From assembly GCF_001669775.1 (NCBI RefSeq), contig NZ_LXWK01000015.1:620001-684000 (forward strand): 64,000 bases of DNA, read 5' to 3'. Below are positions 49,564-58,430 of this stretch, piece after piece. This DNA comes from Rheinheimera sp. SA_1 (GTDB taxonomy: Bacteria; Pseudomonadota; Gammaproteobacteria; Enterobacterales; Alteromonadaceae). The first letter of the stretch is position 1. Every line of letters begins with the position of its first letter. A program made the translations under genes and the position numbers. A model generated the notes under the pieces. That model had not been told where the DNA came from. It did not search any database and saw nothing but the letters and a program-made list of their open reading frames with translations.

Positions 49564-51987
49564 TCATTCAAAACAAAATATCTTTCTTGGATTTAATTTC
49601 ACAATGCGAAACATTGTTGCCCAAGCAGACAGCAATGCAACAACACAAATAACCAAAGCAGTTTGGTATTGACAAGGCAATTCAAGGTCTGGTATAAAAA
49701 AGCTAACCCTCTCCATCAGAGCATAATAAATAAACCAGGCTGCTACGACTGAGAAACATATTGATAAGCATAATGACAGCATCGTCATTAAAAATATATG
49801 TCTCACACTCCAACCACAGGTTAAATACACTGCAATTTCATGCCTTTTCTTCCTAATATACAACATGCAACAACCGATAATTCCAACAACTGCAATCACC
49901 AGAGCGGTTATTGTTACAACCAACACCATATAAAATAGCAACTTATACTTTCTTGTTGCATCAAGCCATTGTTGATGGTTATCTAACCATCGGCTCTTTT
50001 CCTGAAAACCTGCCTTATATGCAAGCGATTCAATACGGTCTTTTTCGATAGCTTCCGTCTTTCTGTAGACTAATACCCCCACAGAATCCCATCTGCTAAC
50101 AACCCGATATAGAGTCGGAGAATCAAAACTATTTTTTATTGATTTCAGCACTCCAACAATTTTGTAAGGTTTACCACTTGACCGCTCAAACTCCATACCA
50201 ACAGCATTCTGAATATTGGTAGCCGAGACACGATAGGCAAACTGTTCATCTACCAATATGGGAATGAAAGATTCCGTTGCACTCAAATCATGAGCCCCAA
50301 GCAAGCGCCCGCTCAAAAGATTTACTCCAAGCACTCTGTGATAATCCGGATCTACAGCCCGGACAATCACCTGCATCGGTGAATGTGAAACAGGTAGATG
50401 CAGTCCTTCAGTCACAAAACTACTGTTCAATGCCGGACCATCAGCCAAAACAAACTCATGATCTGGTAAAACATTCTGGAGCGTTCTAACAAATGCTTGC
50501 CATTGAGCTAATCTGCGTACACTTTCTTCGTCATTTCTATCACTATGTGCATTATCCAAAGAATCGTTCTTGATAGAGAAAAATTGATGTTCGACATTTT
50601 CCAGACCAATATCATGAAAATTTTGTTTGTAAACTGCGAAAGAAAGCCCAACGGACGTTAGTATCAATAGAGACGATATTACCAGTTGTATTGATATAAT
50701 GAAGGTAGAAGTACTCCGCTCAGAATGAACTCCTTTCCCGATCCCTTTTATCAATATTTTCTTATGCTGCAAGGAACTTGGAACTAAGATAACGCTGATA
50801 ACTGCTGTAATAGCCATGCAACCTATAATAATAAAAAAGCATTCAATAGCAGAAACTTCCATGGTTTCCATCAGTGGAAATATCCCGCCACTGACCATCG
50901 GAGAGAATTTGATTAAAACCATGCTTAACATAATGGCGATCAGAATAGATACGGCAACCCATACTGAGAGCTCAACAAATGTCATCATTCTGACTCGAGT
51001 CAAACTCGCTCCCAGAAAAATTTGCATCGCTAACTCGCGCTCCAACTTAATGAATCTTTCCAGGCTGGAATTAGTCAGGTTTAGTAACGTGATAAATAGC
51101 AAGAATAGCGAAACAACCAGTAAGGATATTGATAACTTTCCGCTATCACCAATGATCCACTGATGGTAGTCTTGTTGAGAGTATTTCGTGTCGTTGATGG
51201 AGATGCCAAGATCGTTCCGTCGCTCTAAATATTTGGCTAACCATTCAGCGAGATGTCTCTCTTCAATACCTTCCCCATTTTTTTTTCTATAAAGCATTAG
51301 ACTATAACGGTCTGAACCGAATGTTTCCGCCGCTTGTTCCATATATTGAGCAGACTCAAATTGCCACACTTGCAGTTTTTGAGTCATCTGAGCATCAGGA
51401 TGGCCCCCGAAGTGTTCAACAACGCCAACAATCACTACATCCTGCCCGTCTAGTTTCACTGGTTTGCCCAGTACCGACTTTGACTGGAAGTATTGTTTCC
51501 ACACCTCTTCCGATATCCATATTTCTCGTTTGCTGCTGACCTGAGAAGGTGAGATCCCTTGCACCACCTTGATACCAAGGTTTGTTGGCGTAATACTGTC
51601 AGACGAAATGACAGGTACTTTTACCGTCGAATGCTCAAAAGAGAGTTCACTTTCGCTGAATTCCACAAAACTGAAATCACCAAGTCCGTGAAACTCCTTC
51701 CTGAGTTCCGGTAAGGTATTCTTAGTCAGCAAATTGATATGCATCGGTCCGATGTCGGCCACTACGGAAACCCTTTGCAGACCGTCAATCGCACGAACAC
51801 CCGGAATGTCTTGAAAATATAGAGTTCTGGCGATGCATGCCATTGTCAGAACAATGGAAAGCATCAGTCCAAATGAAACAATAAATGGCAGCGAGTAGTG
51901 TGGTTCTTTCAGAATGCTTACGGCGCCCTGCATCGCCGATTTTTTATATATACCAATGTTTCGAGGCAACAACTTATTCAATAACAT
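49564..51987 (-). CDS. ABC transporter permease with two FtsX/MacB modules
   Basis: The product is about 807 residues if it starts at the ATG at 51987 (a TTG at 52002 is also possible, directly behind the ATPase stop codon). It has two tandem modules. Each has a helix, a MacB-type periplasmic core domain and three further helices: about 30-55, 60-265 and 275-415 (with LERFIKLERELAMQIFLGASLTRVRMMTF), then about 430-450, 455-690 and 695-800 (with IRKKRHEIAVYLTCGWSVRHIFLM). The two-module form is typical of bacteriocin and antimicrobial-peptide exporters as well as LolCE-like systems. It is AT-rich, like the adjacent peptide genes. It should work with the ATPase and adaptor encoded upstream. Confidence 0.88.
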   Translation of the reverse strand: MLLNKLLPRNIGIYKKSAMQGAVSILKEPHYSLPFIVSFGLMLSIVLTMACIARTLYFQDIPGVRAIDGLQRVSVVADIGPMHINLLTKNTLPELRKEFHGLGDFSFVEFSESELSFEHSTVKVPVISSDSITPTNLGIKVVQGISPSQVSSKREIWISEEVWKQYFQSKSVLGKPVKLDGQDVVIVGVVEHFGGHPDAQMTQKLQVWQFESAQYMEQAAETFGSDRYSLMLYRKKNGEGIEERHLAEWLAKYLERRNDLGISINDTKYSQQDYHQWIIGDSGKLSISLLVVSLFLLFITLLNLTNSSLERFIKLERELAMQIFLGASLTRVRMMTFVELSVWVAVSILIAIMLSMVLIKFSPMVSGGIFPLMETMEVSAIECFFIIIGCMAITAVISVILVPSSLQHKKILIKGIGKGVHSERSTSTFIISIQLVISSLLILTSVGLSFAVYKQNFHDIGLENVEHQFFSIKNDSLDNAHSDRNDEESVRRLAQWQAFVRTLQNVLPDHEFVLADGPALNSSFVTEGLHLPVSHSPMQVIVRAVDPDYHRVLGVNLLSGRLLGAHDLSATESFIPILVDEQFAYRVSATNIQNAVGMEFERSSGKPYKIVGVLKSIKNSFDSPTLYRVVSRWDSVGVLVYRKTEAIEKDRIESLAYKAGFQEKSRWLDNHQQWLDATRKYKLLFYMVLVVTITALVIAVVGIIGCCMLYIRKKRHEIAVYLTCGWSVRHIFLMTMLSLCLSICFSVVAAWFIYYALMERVSFFIPDLELPCQYQTALVICVVALLSAWATMFRIVKLNPRKIFCFE

Positions 51988-52002
51988 AGACCTAGCACCC
52001 AA

Positions 52003-52725
52003 CTACATTTCCTTCCGAAAACTCTCACCTATGATTCCCCCATCAAATAGTTCAATTTTTCTATTGAAAAAACTATCATACCGAGAATCATGGGTTACCA
52101 TCACGATGGTCGTACCATTTCTGTTCAAATAATTTAGTTGAGACATTACAATGTCTCCATTCTTGCTATCTAAATTTCCGGTAGGTTCATCAAGCAGCAA
52201 TAAGTCTGGAGAAGTCACTGTTGCTCGAGCGATTGCTACTCGCTGCTGCTGCCCCCCTGATAACTGAACGGGATAGAATTTCGCTCTATCAGTCAAACCT
52301 ACAACATCCAGGCTGTGCTGGACCTTCTCCAGAATATCCGCGTTGCTTAAACCACGATGCAATAAAGGTAAAGCAATATTGTCAAATACACTCAGCCGTT
52401 CAATGAGGTTAAAAGCTTGAAAGACAAATCCGACATGTTTGTTTCTGATATACGATTTCTGTGACTGACTTAAACCATTGACCTTTACTCCAGCAATGGA
52501 ATACTGCCCAGAGTCAAAACTATCAATCAAACCAATGATATGAAGCAATGTAGATTTGCCGCATCCAGATGGGCCGGTAATGCTTATAAAGTCTTTACTA
52601 TTGATTTCTATGTTGATGTTATCTAAAGCAACTGTCTCGACATATTTGTTACGAAAGGATTTTCTTCCTCCCTGAATATAAACAACTGGCTCCCTTTTTT
52701 TTGGGGAATCATCATTTCTGTACAT
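52003..52725 (-). CDS. ABC transporter ATP-binding protein of the peptide-associated exporter
   Basis: I choose the ATG at 52725 ([20 protein letters not shown]) because an AAGGAA lies 9 nt upstream; a longer frame would overlap the adaptor gene. The 240-residue ATPase has GPSGCGKST (Walker A), [16 protein letters not shown] (signature), [13 protein letters not shown] (Walker B and D-loop) and VTHD (switch His). It belongs to the LolD/MacB type. It is less GC-rich than the paralogue at 7708-8406, and the two are clearly separate acquisitions or old paralogues. It powers the double-module permease. Confidence 0.92.
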   Translation of the reverse strand: MYRNDDSPKKREPVVYIQGGRKSFRNKYVETVALDNINIEINSKDFISITGPSGCGKSTLLHIIGLIDSFDSGQYSIAGVKVNGLSQSQKSYIRNKHVGFVFQAFNLIERLSVFDNIALPLLHRGLSNADILEKVQHSLDVVGLTDRAKFYPVQLSGGQQQRVAIARATVTSPDLLLLDEPTGNLDSKNGDIVMSQLNYLNRNGTTIVMVTHDSRYDSFFNRKIELFDGGIIGESFRKEM

Positions 52726-52742
52726 TAAAGTATATTCCTTAA

Positions 52743-53972
52743 TTACTTTAAATTGATCTCTTCGAAATCCAGCCATTCTTTAGGATATGAACTGACAATT
52801 TCATCACCAGCGCTTAAACCTGATTTCACAATAATAAAATCGCCAGTGGTTTCCCCTAGTACAACTTCTCTTCGAATCAGCTTTTTATCGGACGATTTTA
52901 CATACACATACTGATTCTGGTTTGGGCTAAGTTTGCCATTGGCGCCAACATACGTTGCATTATCAATATGTTGCAGCATTACTTCACCCCTAATCCGCTG
53001 TGCAGGGCGCCATCCTTGCGGCAAAGGTTGTATAATTTTTGTTTCAGCAACCACAAGTCCCTCACTAACAACAGCTTCTATCCTGGTGATCTCTCCTTGA
53101 ACCTCTAGGCCGCCAATATCCAGCACCACAGATGAACCTATTTCTATCTCCGCAACATGTCGCTCCGGGATTAGTAACTTGGCGTTCAATTCTCTGTGAC
53201 TACCGATTCTCGCCAATGGAGCTCCTGGTTGCAGGCTTTGCCCAACCTCAACATCCAATTGTTGTATAACGCCGTCTATGCCGGCCTTAACGGTTAGCTG
53301 TTCCTGCTGACTCAACAACAAGCGATACTCACTGTCGAGCATCGACAGTTCCATATCTTTTTGAGCTCTCTGTGCTTGCTGCATCTGGATAAACTGGCTC
53401 AAGCGATCTTTTGCATTCAGGAGCGAATGCGCAGCCTGATTACACAACAATTGGCTTTTTCTCAGTTCAATCGAAGATACAACCCCTTTTTTCTGCAACT
53501 CCATATGTACATTGAGTTCAAGCTTTGCCTGTTCCAACGCCGAACTGCGTTCACTTAGTTGATCTTGTTGCAACAACAGTTCTTGCTGCTGCTGCGCAAT
53601 GAAGGCAGTAATTTCGCTCTGTTTTTGTTGGCATTGCCTTGCAGCAACCTGCACTTGTTGCCTTAACTGGGGATTTTCAAGCTGCAAGATCACCGAACCT
53701 GCAGTTACTAACGTGCCAGGTCTCAAGGTAATGTCAGTCACTGTTGCTGCAACCGGAGCGGTTAACAGGCGTTGCTGTTTGCTGATCAGCTCGCCGGTCG
53801 AAAGGCTGGTCAACTGTAGAGCCCCCTGCCTTACCTCTAAGAAAGAAAGACCTTTCCATTCAACGGCAGGGTTTGATGGCAATAAGGAAGCGATGTAAAA
53901 TAGTATAATGCCTAATAAAACATACTTTAACCACAACCAGTATGATTTCTCAGCAGGTAACGAAATATCCAT
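52743..53972 (-). CDS. HlyD-type periplasmic adaptor of the peptide-associated exporter
   Basis: The 409-residue product has an N-terminal membrane anchor (KYVLLGIILFYIASLLP, about 15-31), the lipoyl half-motif LLTAPVAATVTDITLRPGTLVTAGSVILQLENPQ, then a long coiled-coil hairpin (about 105-220, very Gln-rich) and the second lipoyl half VKAGIDGVIQQLDVEVGQSLQPGAPL. Barrel and membrane-proximal domains complete it. It joins the inner-membrane transporter to an outer-membrane TolC-type channel. It is the first gene of the operon; two 9-bp direct repeats lie just upstream of the start. The Shine-Dalgarno is weak. Confidence 0.9.
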   Translation of the reverse strand: MDISLPAEKSYWLWLKYVLLGIILFYIASLLPSNPAVEWKGLSFLEVRQGALQLTSLSTGELISKQQRLLTAPVAATVTDITLRPGTLVTAGSVILQLENPQLRQQVQVAARQCQQKQSEITAFIAQQQQELLLQQDQLSERSSALEQAKLELNVHMELQKKGVVSSIELRKSQLLCNQAAHSLLNAKDRLSQFIQMQQAQRAQKDMELSMLDSEYRLLLSQQEQLTVKAGIDGVIQQLDVEVGQSLQPGAPLARIGSHRELNAKLLIPERHVAEIEIGSSVVLDIGGLEVQGEITRIEAVVSEGLVVAETKIIQPLPQGWRPAQRIRGEVMLQHIDNATYVGANGKLSPNQNQYVYVKSSDKKLIRREVVLGETTGDFIIVKSGLSAGDEIVSSYPKEWLDFEEINLK

Positions 53973-53987
53973 ATTTGAACCACTAGA

Positions 53988-54011
53988 TCAATTCGAAACA
54001 ACTCAATTCGA
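53988..54011. promoter_or_regulatory. Two TCAATTCGA direct repeats upstream of the peptide exporter operon
   Basis: TCAATTCGA occurs at 53988-53996 and 54003-54011, a 15-bp period, 16-39 bp upstream of the adaptor start. Direct repeats of this kind are often bound by a dimeric response regulator or activator; none is encoded nearby. Confidence 0.4.
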
Positions 54012-54093
54012 TTCACTAAAATTCTCATGAATGAGACTGAATTGCAACCTTAAAGGCAATTAATAATTACAATTTATGAAATAACACAATTAA

Positions 54094-54110
54094 TGATTAT
54101 TGTATAATCA
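54094..54110. promoter_or_regulatory. Palindrome TGATTAT-TGT-ATAATCA upstream of the exporter operon
   Basis: Perfect 7-bp arms around a TGT centre, 122-138 bp upstream of the adaptor start in the AT-rich leader. It could be an operator, or a by-product of the extreme AT content. Confidence 0.3.
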
Positions 54111-54232
54111 ACAATTGAACAATAAATAGCTCTTTATGTTTTCATTTCGGACATTATAACTTTTTCAATAAGAGACATTCTATGTCTCGTCCACTCAACA
54201 TGCCATTAGCAGCAGGGCGAGAGCATGAATGA

Positions 54233-55270
54233 TTATTTTTTAAACACAGCAATTCCCGCTTCTAAAACGGCATCCAAAGAACCAGAATCCATCATTGGTG
54301 CTCTTTTCTTTCTCGATATACTGAGCTTTCGGCTTTTGTCCCGTCGTAACATGTTTAGTGCAATATGGCGGATACTCGCTGGATTTACTGGTGCATTAGA
54401 GCTATAAAGCTGGCAGTTATCTTCACTCTTACTGACATCCGACACCCAATGCAGTTGGCTTTCTATTAGCCAATTACTGCGGCAGGTGTTGGCAAATTGG
54501 TCAACATCCAATTCCGCTGAACTGATAAAGTATCGCTGTTCAAAACTGGGATTTTGGTCTTTTGTAATGCGATATCAGGTTGCCATAGCAATAGTTATTT
54601 GTATTGACCATTGCTCCGGGATATCCTCTGGTAGTACAACGCATTCAGGATTTGGTAACTACGGCCTTCCAACCACGACTTTTACTGCACAGTATCTTGT
54701 CGCTCCATGCTCTCGTAGTTTTGAAAGGATTTTTCACATGCACTGTGCAGGCGCCCCTGGTTCACTTTAACTGCCAGTAAATAATCAACTTTTTTTGGTT
54801 AAGTTGTTGGGCGATCAGCTTCTTACAACCCATAGCATCAATACTTATCAAGCAACCTTTTATTTCTATCAGGCGTAGAAGCTTTGGAATTGCTTTGTTC
54901 TCACTTGATTTTTCGTCAGTCTCCACTTGCCCTAGCACCAAACTGCTGGAGCATGCGAATGCGCAGACCATGTGAATAGCAGAACTCCGGCTGCCTAGCC
55001 GCCAACTACCGCGCAGTGTTTTGCCATCGATCGCAACCAATTCACCTTCTGTGCGGGAACTGACATCGCACATCCAATCGATAAAGCACTGCTGCATAAA
55101 AGCTGGCTCGGGATGTCAAATAACGCGGGCAATGGTATCGTGGACAGGTATCCCTCGCTTAAAGAAACCACGTTTTTGCAAACAATAGAGCCGATAAACG
55201 CAAAAATCTTCAGTATCTTCCAGCCTTGTATGTTGCAAACGGCCAGAAAAGCAGCGTCGATATCCCTCCT
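54233..55270 (-). pseudogene. Decayed ISAs1-family transposase
   Basis: Fragments of an ISAs1-type DDE transposase can be read in order on the minus strand. First are KRGIPVHDTIARVI and, after an in-frame stop at 55116-55118, HPEPAFMQQCFIDWM. Next are VAIDGKTLRGSW, AIHMVCAFACSSSLVLGQVETDEKSSENKAIPKLL and IDAMGCKKLIAQQL, then, after frameshifts around 54.5-54.77 kb, FANTCRSNWLIESQLHWVSDVSKSEDNCQLYSSNAPVNPASIRHIALNML. The order matches the N-terminal, DDE and C-terminal parts of H-repeat-associated transposases. It cannot make a functional enzyme. It lies right beside the AT-rich exporter/peptide block and marks past mobility there. Confidence 0.88.
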
Positions 55271-55591
55271 GCATGCTAAGTCATAATTATGGCATATCTA
55301 TTTGTGATGATGGTCTCTGGCGACTTCGCTTTCGAGTGACTGGAAACGACCGCATCCTGACTGCCGCCATCCAGTGACAATTTGCGGTATTTGGCAGATT
55401 TTCACTGGAAAAAACTGAGATTTCAGGTATGGTGTGCAGGTTTTTCCGCCCCACTGTCGTGGGGGTATTCATCGACTTAATATCAGCTAGACTGAAGTGC
55501 CGGACTGCATAGCAATGCAGCCTGGCTTTTATCCATTTTTGCTGAGCCTATTGCCGCTCGCCTTGCCACTTGTGCATCAAAAGGAGCCATA
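55271..55591. other. Gap between transposase remnant and decarboxylase gene
   Basis: About 320 bp with no gene. The last 60 bp should hold the promoter and the AAGGAG Shine-Dalgarno of the decarboxylase. Confidence 0.5.
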
Positions 55592-57853
55592 ATGCGTTTT
55601 TACTTTCCTCTGGTCATTATTGACGAAGATTTCCGCTCAGAAAATACCAGCGGCTCCGGCATCCGCGAACTGGCTTCTGCCATCGAAAAGGCCGGCATGG
55701 ATGTGGTCGGCTACACCAGCTACGGCGATTTAACTTCATTCGCACAACAACAAAGCCGCGCTGCCGGTTTTATTATGTCAATTGACGATGAAGAATTTGG
55801 CAGCGGCAGCAAAGAAGAAAGTATTTCGGTGCTCGCGCAACTGCGTAGTTTTGTCGAGCAAATCCGCCGCCGTAACCCGGATATTCCAATTTATTTATAC
55901 GGCGAAACCCGTACCGCCCGCCATATTCCAAACGATATCCTGCGTGAACTGCATGGTTTTATCCATATGCATGAAGACACGCCGGAATTTGTGGCGCGGC
56001 ACATTATCCGCGAAGCCAAAAGTTATTTAGATTCATTAGCGCCACCGTTTTTCCGCGCCCTTACCCACTATGCACAAGACGGTTCTTACAGCTGGCACTG
56101 CCCTGGGCACTCCGGTGGTGTGGCCTTTTTAAAATCGCCGGTTGGCCGGATGTTCCACCAGTTTTTTGGTGAAAACATGCTTAGGGCTGACGTCTGTAAC
56201 GCAGTGGATGAACTTGGCCAGTTGCTGGACCACACCGGCCCGGTCGCCGCTTCTGAGCGCAACGCCGCGCGGATTTTTAACGCCGACCACTTATTTTTCG
56301 TCACTAACGGCACTTCAACCTCAAACAAAATTGTCTGGCACAGCACAGTCGCACCAAACGACATCGTGGTGGTTGACCGCAACTGCCATAAATCGATTTT
56401 GCACGCCATTATGATGACCGGCGCGCTGCCGGTATTTTTAATGCCAACGCGCAACCATTACGGCATTATCGGCCCTATCCCACGCAGTGAATTTGAACCG
56501 GCCACCATCCGCAAAAAAATGGAAGCCAACCCATTTATCCGCGAAGTGCTGGCGAAAAACCCGGACGTGAAACCACGGGTGTTAACCATTACCCAGTCTA
56601 CTTACGACGGTATTTTATATAACGTTGAAGAGATTAAGTCGCTGCTGGATGGCGAAATCGAAACGCTGCATTTTGACGAAGCCTGGTTGCCGCATGCCGC
56701 TTTCCACGATTTCTACGGCGATTACCACGCGATTGGCGAAGGCCGGCCACGTTGTGACACTTCAATGGTGTTCTCAACCCAGTCCACGCATAAACTGTTA
56801 GCCGGTATTTCCCAGGCCTCGCAAATTTTGGTGCAGGACGCCAACCACAATAAGCTTGATACCAACTTATTTAACGAAGCTTATCTGATGCACACTTCGA
56901 CCAGCCCGCAATACGCTATTATCGCCTCGTGCGACGTGGCAGCGGCGATGATGGAAGCGCCGGGTGGTACCGCTTTGGTGGAAGAATCACTGGACGAAGC
57001 GCTGGAATTTCGCCGCGCCATGCGCAAAGTCGATGACGAATATGGCGACGACTGGTGGTTTAAAGTTTGGGGCCCGGATGATTTAACCGACGAAGGTCTG
57101 GATCACCGCGATGCCTGGATGCTGCACGCAGATGAAAACTGGCACGGCTTTGGCGCTATAGCCGAAGGTTTTAACCTGCTGGATCCAATCAAAGCCACCA
57201 TTTTAACCCCTGGCCTGAATGTCGACGGCAACTTCTCTGACGCCGGTATTCCAGCCGCCATTGTCGCCAAATATCTGGCCGAGCATGGCGTGGTGATTGA
57301 AAAAACCGGCCTGTATAGCTTCTTTATCATGTTCACCATCGGCATCACCAAAGGCCGCTGGAATACCATGGTGACAGCGCTGCAGCAGTTTAAAGATGAT
57401 TACGACAAGAACGCTCCGCTGTGGCGCATTCTGCCGGAATTTATCCAGAAATATCCGCAGTATGAACGAATTGGCCTCAAAGATTTGTGCGACCAGATCC
57501 ACGCCATCTACCGCACCTTTAACATCGCTAAACTGACGACCGAAATGTATTTATCGGAAATGGTGCCAGCGATGCGACCAGCCGATGCTTTCGCCAAAAT
57601 GGCGCACAAAGAAATCGAACGGGTGCCGTTAGACGAACTGACCGGCCGCATTACCGCCGTGATGCTAACCCCGTATCCACCAGGCATTCCACTGTTGGTC
57701 CCCGGCGAAGTCTTTAACGAAACCATCGTCAGCTACCTGAAATTTGCCCGCGAATTTAACGGCAAGTTCCCAGGCTTCGAAACTTATATCCATGGTCTGG
57801 CACTGACGGAAGTTGATGGCAAGAAAGTGTATTATGTGGATTGTGTCGCTTAA
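55592..57853 (+). CDS. Pyridoxal-phosphate Orn/Lys/Arg decarboxylase, probably lysine decarboxylase (LdcA-like)
   Basis: The 753-residue product has the three-part plan of biodegradative-type fold-I decarboxylases: a receiver-like wing domain (about 1-130, VIIDEDFRSENTSGSGIRELASAI), a PLP-binding core (including TNGTSTSNKIVWHS, VVVDRNCHKSILHAIMMTGALPVF, LHFDEAW and the cofactor Lys in STQSTHKLLAGISQASQI) and a C-terminal domain ending GFETYIHGL...YVDCVA. The AAGGAG Shine-Dalgarno is 6 nt before the ATG. From memory of the families, the core is closest to the LdcA lysine decarboxylase of Pseudomonas, but arginine cannot be excluded. It decarboxylates the amino acid in the cytoplasm, consuming protons and giving cadaverine or agmatine. 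No antiporter gene is adjacent. Confidence 0.9.
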   Translation: MRFYFPLVIIDEDFRSENTSGSGIRELASAIEKAGMDVVGYTSYGDLTSFAQQQSRAAGFIMSIDDEEFGSGSKEESISVLAQLRSFVEQIRRRNPDIPIYLYGETRTARHIPNDILRELHGFIHMHEDTPEFVARHIIREAKSYLDSLAPPFFRALTHYAQDGSYSWHCPGHSGGVAFLKSPVGRMFHQFFGENMLRADVCNAVDELGQLLDHTGPVAASERNAARIFNADHLFFVTNGTSTSNKIVWHSTVAPNDIVVVDRNCHKSILHAIMMTGALPVFLMPTRNHYGIIGPIPRSEFEPATIRKKMEANPFIREVLAKNPDVKPRVLTITQSTYDGILYNVEEIKSLLDGEIETLHFDEAWLPHAAFHDFYGDYHAIGEGRPRCDTSMVFSTQSTHKLLAGISQASQILVQDANHNKLDTNLFNEAYLMHTSTSPQYAIIASCDVAAAMMEAPGGTALVEESLDEALEFRRAMRKVDDEYGDDWWFKVWGPDDLTDEGLDHRDAWMLHADENWHGFGAIAEGFNLLDPIKATILTPGLNVDGNFSDAGIPAAIVAKYLAEHGVVIEKTGLYSFFIMFTIGITKGRWNTMVTALQQFKDDYDKNAPLWRILPEFIQKYPQYERIGLKDLCDQIHAIYRTFNIAKLTTEMYLSEMVPAMRPADAFAKMAHKEIERVPLDELTGRITAVMLTPYPPGIPLLVPGEVFNETIVSYLKFAREFNGKFPGFETYIHGLALTEVDGKKVYYVDCVA

Positions 57854-57881
57854 GCGACTGGCTACATAACACTGTTGATCA

Positions 57882-57910
57882 AGCCGTGCTGTAACAAGCG
57901 CGGCTTTTTT
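57882..57910 (+). terminator. Rho-independent terminator of the decarboxylase gene
   Basis: AGCCGTGCT and AGCGCGGCT form a 9-bp stem with one G-T wobble around a GTAACA loop, followed by five T. Confidence 0.85.
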
Positions 57911-57999
57911 ATAGTTGTGTATAAAAAATCAGCAGCAACCTTGAATTGTCGCATTTACCACACCACTAAATAACTCACTGAAACCTGGTGGTTATTTAG

Positions 58000-58281
58000 A
58001 TGAACTTCACGCAAAACATCCACATCGGCTGGTTCATTCTGGCCGCCATTATAGGCATCAGCAGTTTTGTGGTATTGCTGTGGTTGTTAGCCAAAGTCGT
58101 GCGCTGGGCTAAACGCCGTCCCGCCGGCGCTTATGTGATTTTGGCCATATTCCCGCTTATTTCATTGCTGCCGATCCCACATTCAGAAATCAAAAAATTA
58201 CAACGCGTTAAACAAGAACAAGTACAACAAAAGGAACAATCCGGCGAGCCGGAGACCGAAGATGACAAGCCTGCTGTCTAA
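58000..58281 (+). CDS. Small two-helix membrane protein of unknown function
   Basis: The 93-residue product has an N-terminal helix (WFILAAIIGISSFVVLLWLLAKVV, about 11-34), a basic loop (RWAKRRPAG), a second helix (AYVILAIFPLISLLPIPH) and a charged Gln/Glu/Lys-rich C-terminal tail (about 63-93). No family is apparent. It stands alone between the decarboxylase and the propeller kinase, with GGTGG upstream of the ATG as a weak Shine-Dalgarno. Confidence 0.65.
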   Translation: MNFTQNIHIGWFILAAIIGISSFVVLLWLLAKVVRWAKRRPAGAYVILAIFPLISLLPIPHSEIKKLQRVKQEQVQQKEQSGEPETEDDKPAV

Positions 58282-58430
58282 TGCCGGAAGATTCGGGTTT
58301 GGGTTCGTCAACACATTGATATAAACCGGCATCCCTTAGCAATTTTCTAATGTCGGGAAACTGTCCGTTATTTTCCTGCTGCATTCGCTAAGCGATTAAA
58401 AGCTGACTAGGATTTGAACATCTATGCTTG

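Noticed and set aside
54050-54068. A possible sigma-54 promoter ahead of the second exporter (TGCCTTTAAGGTTGCA on the minus strand).
   Set aside because: The nearly invariant GG at -24 is missing, and no activator gene is linked; chance match in AT-rich sequence.
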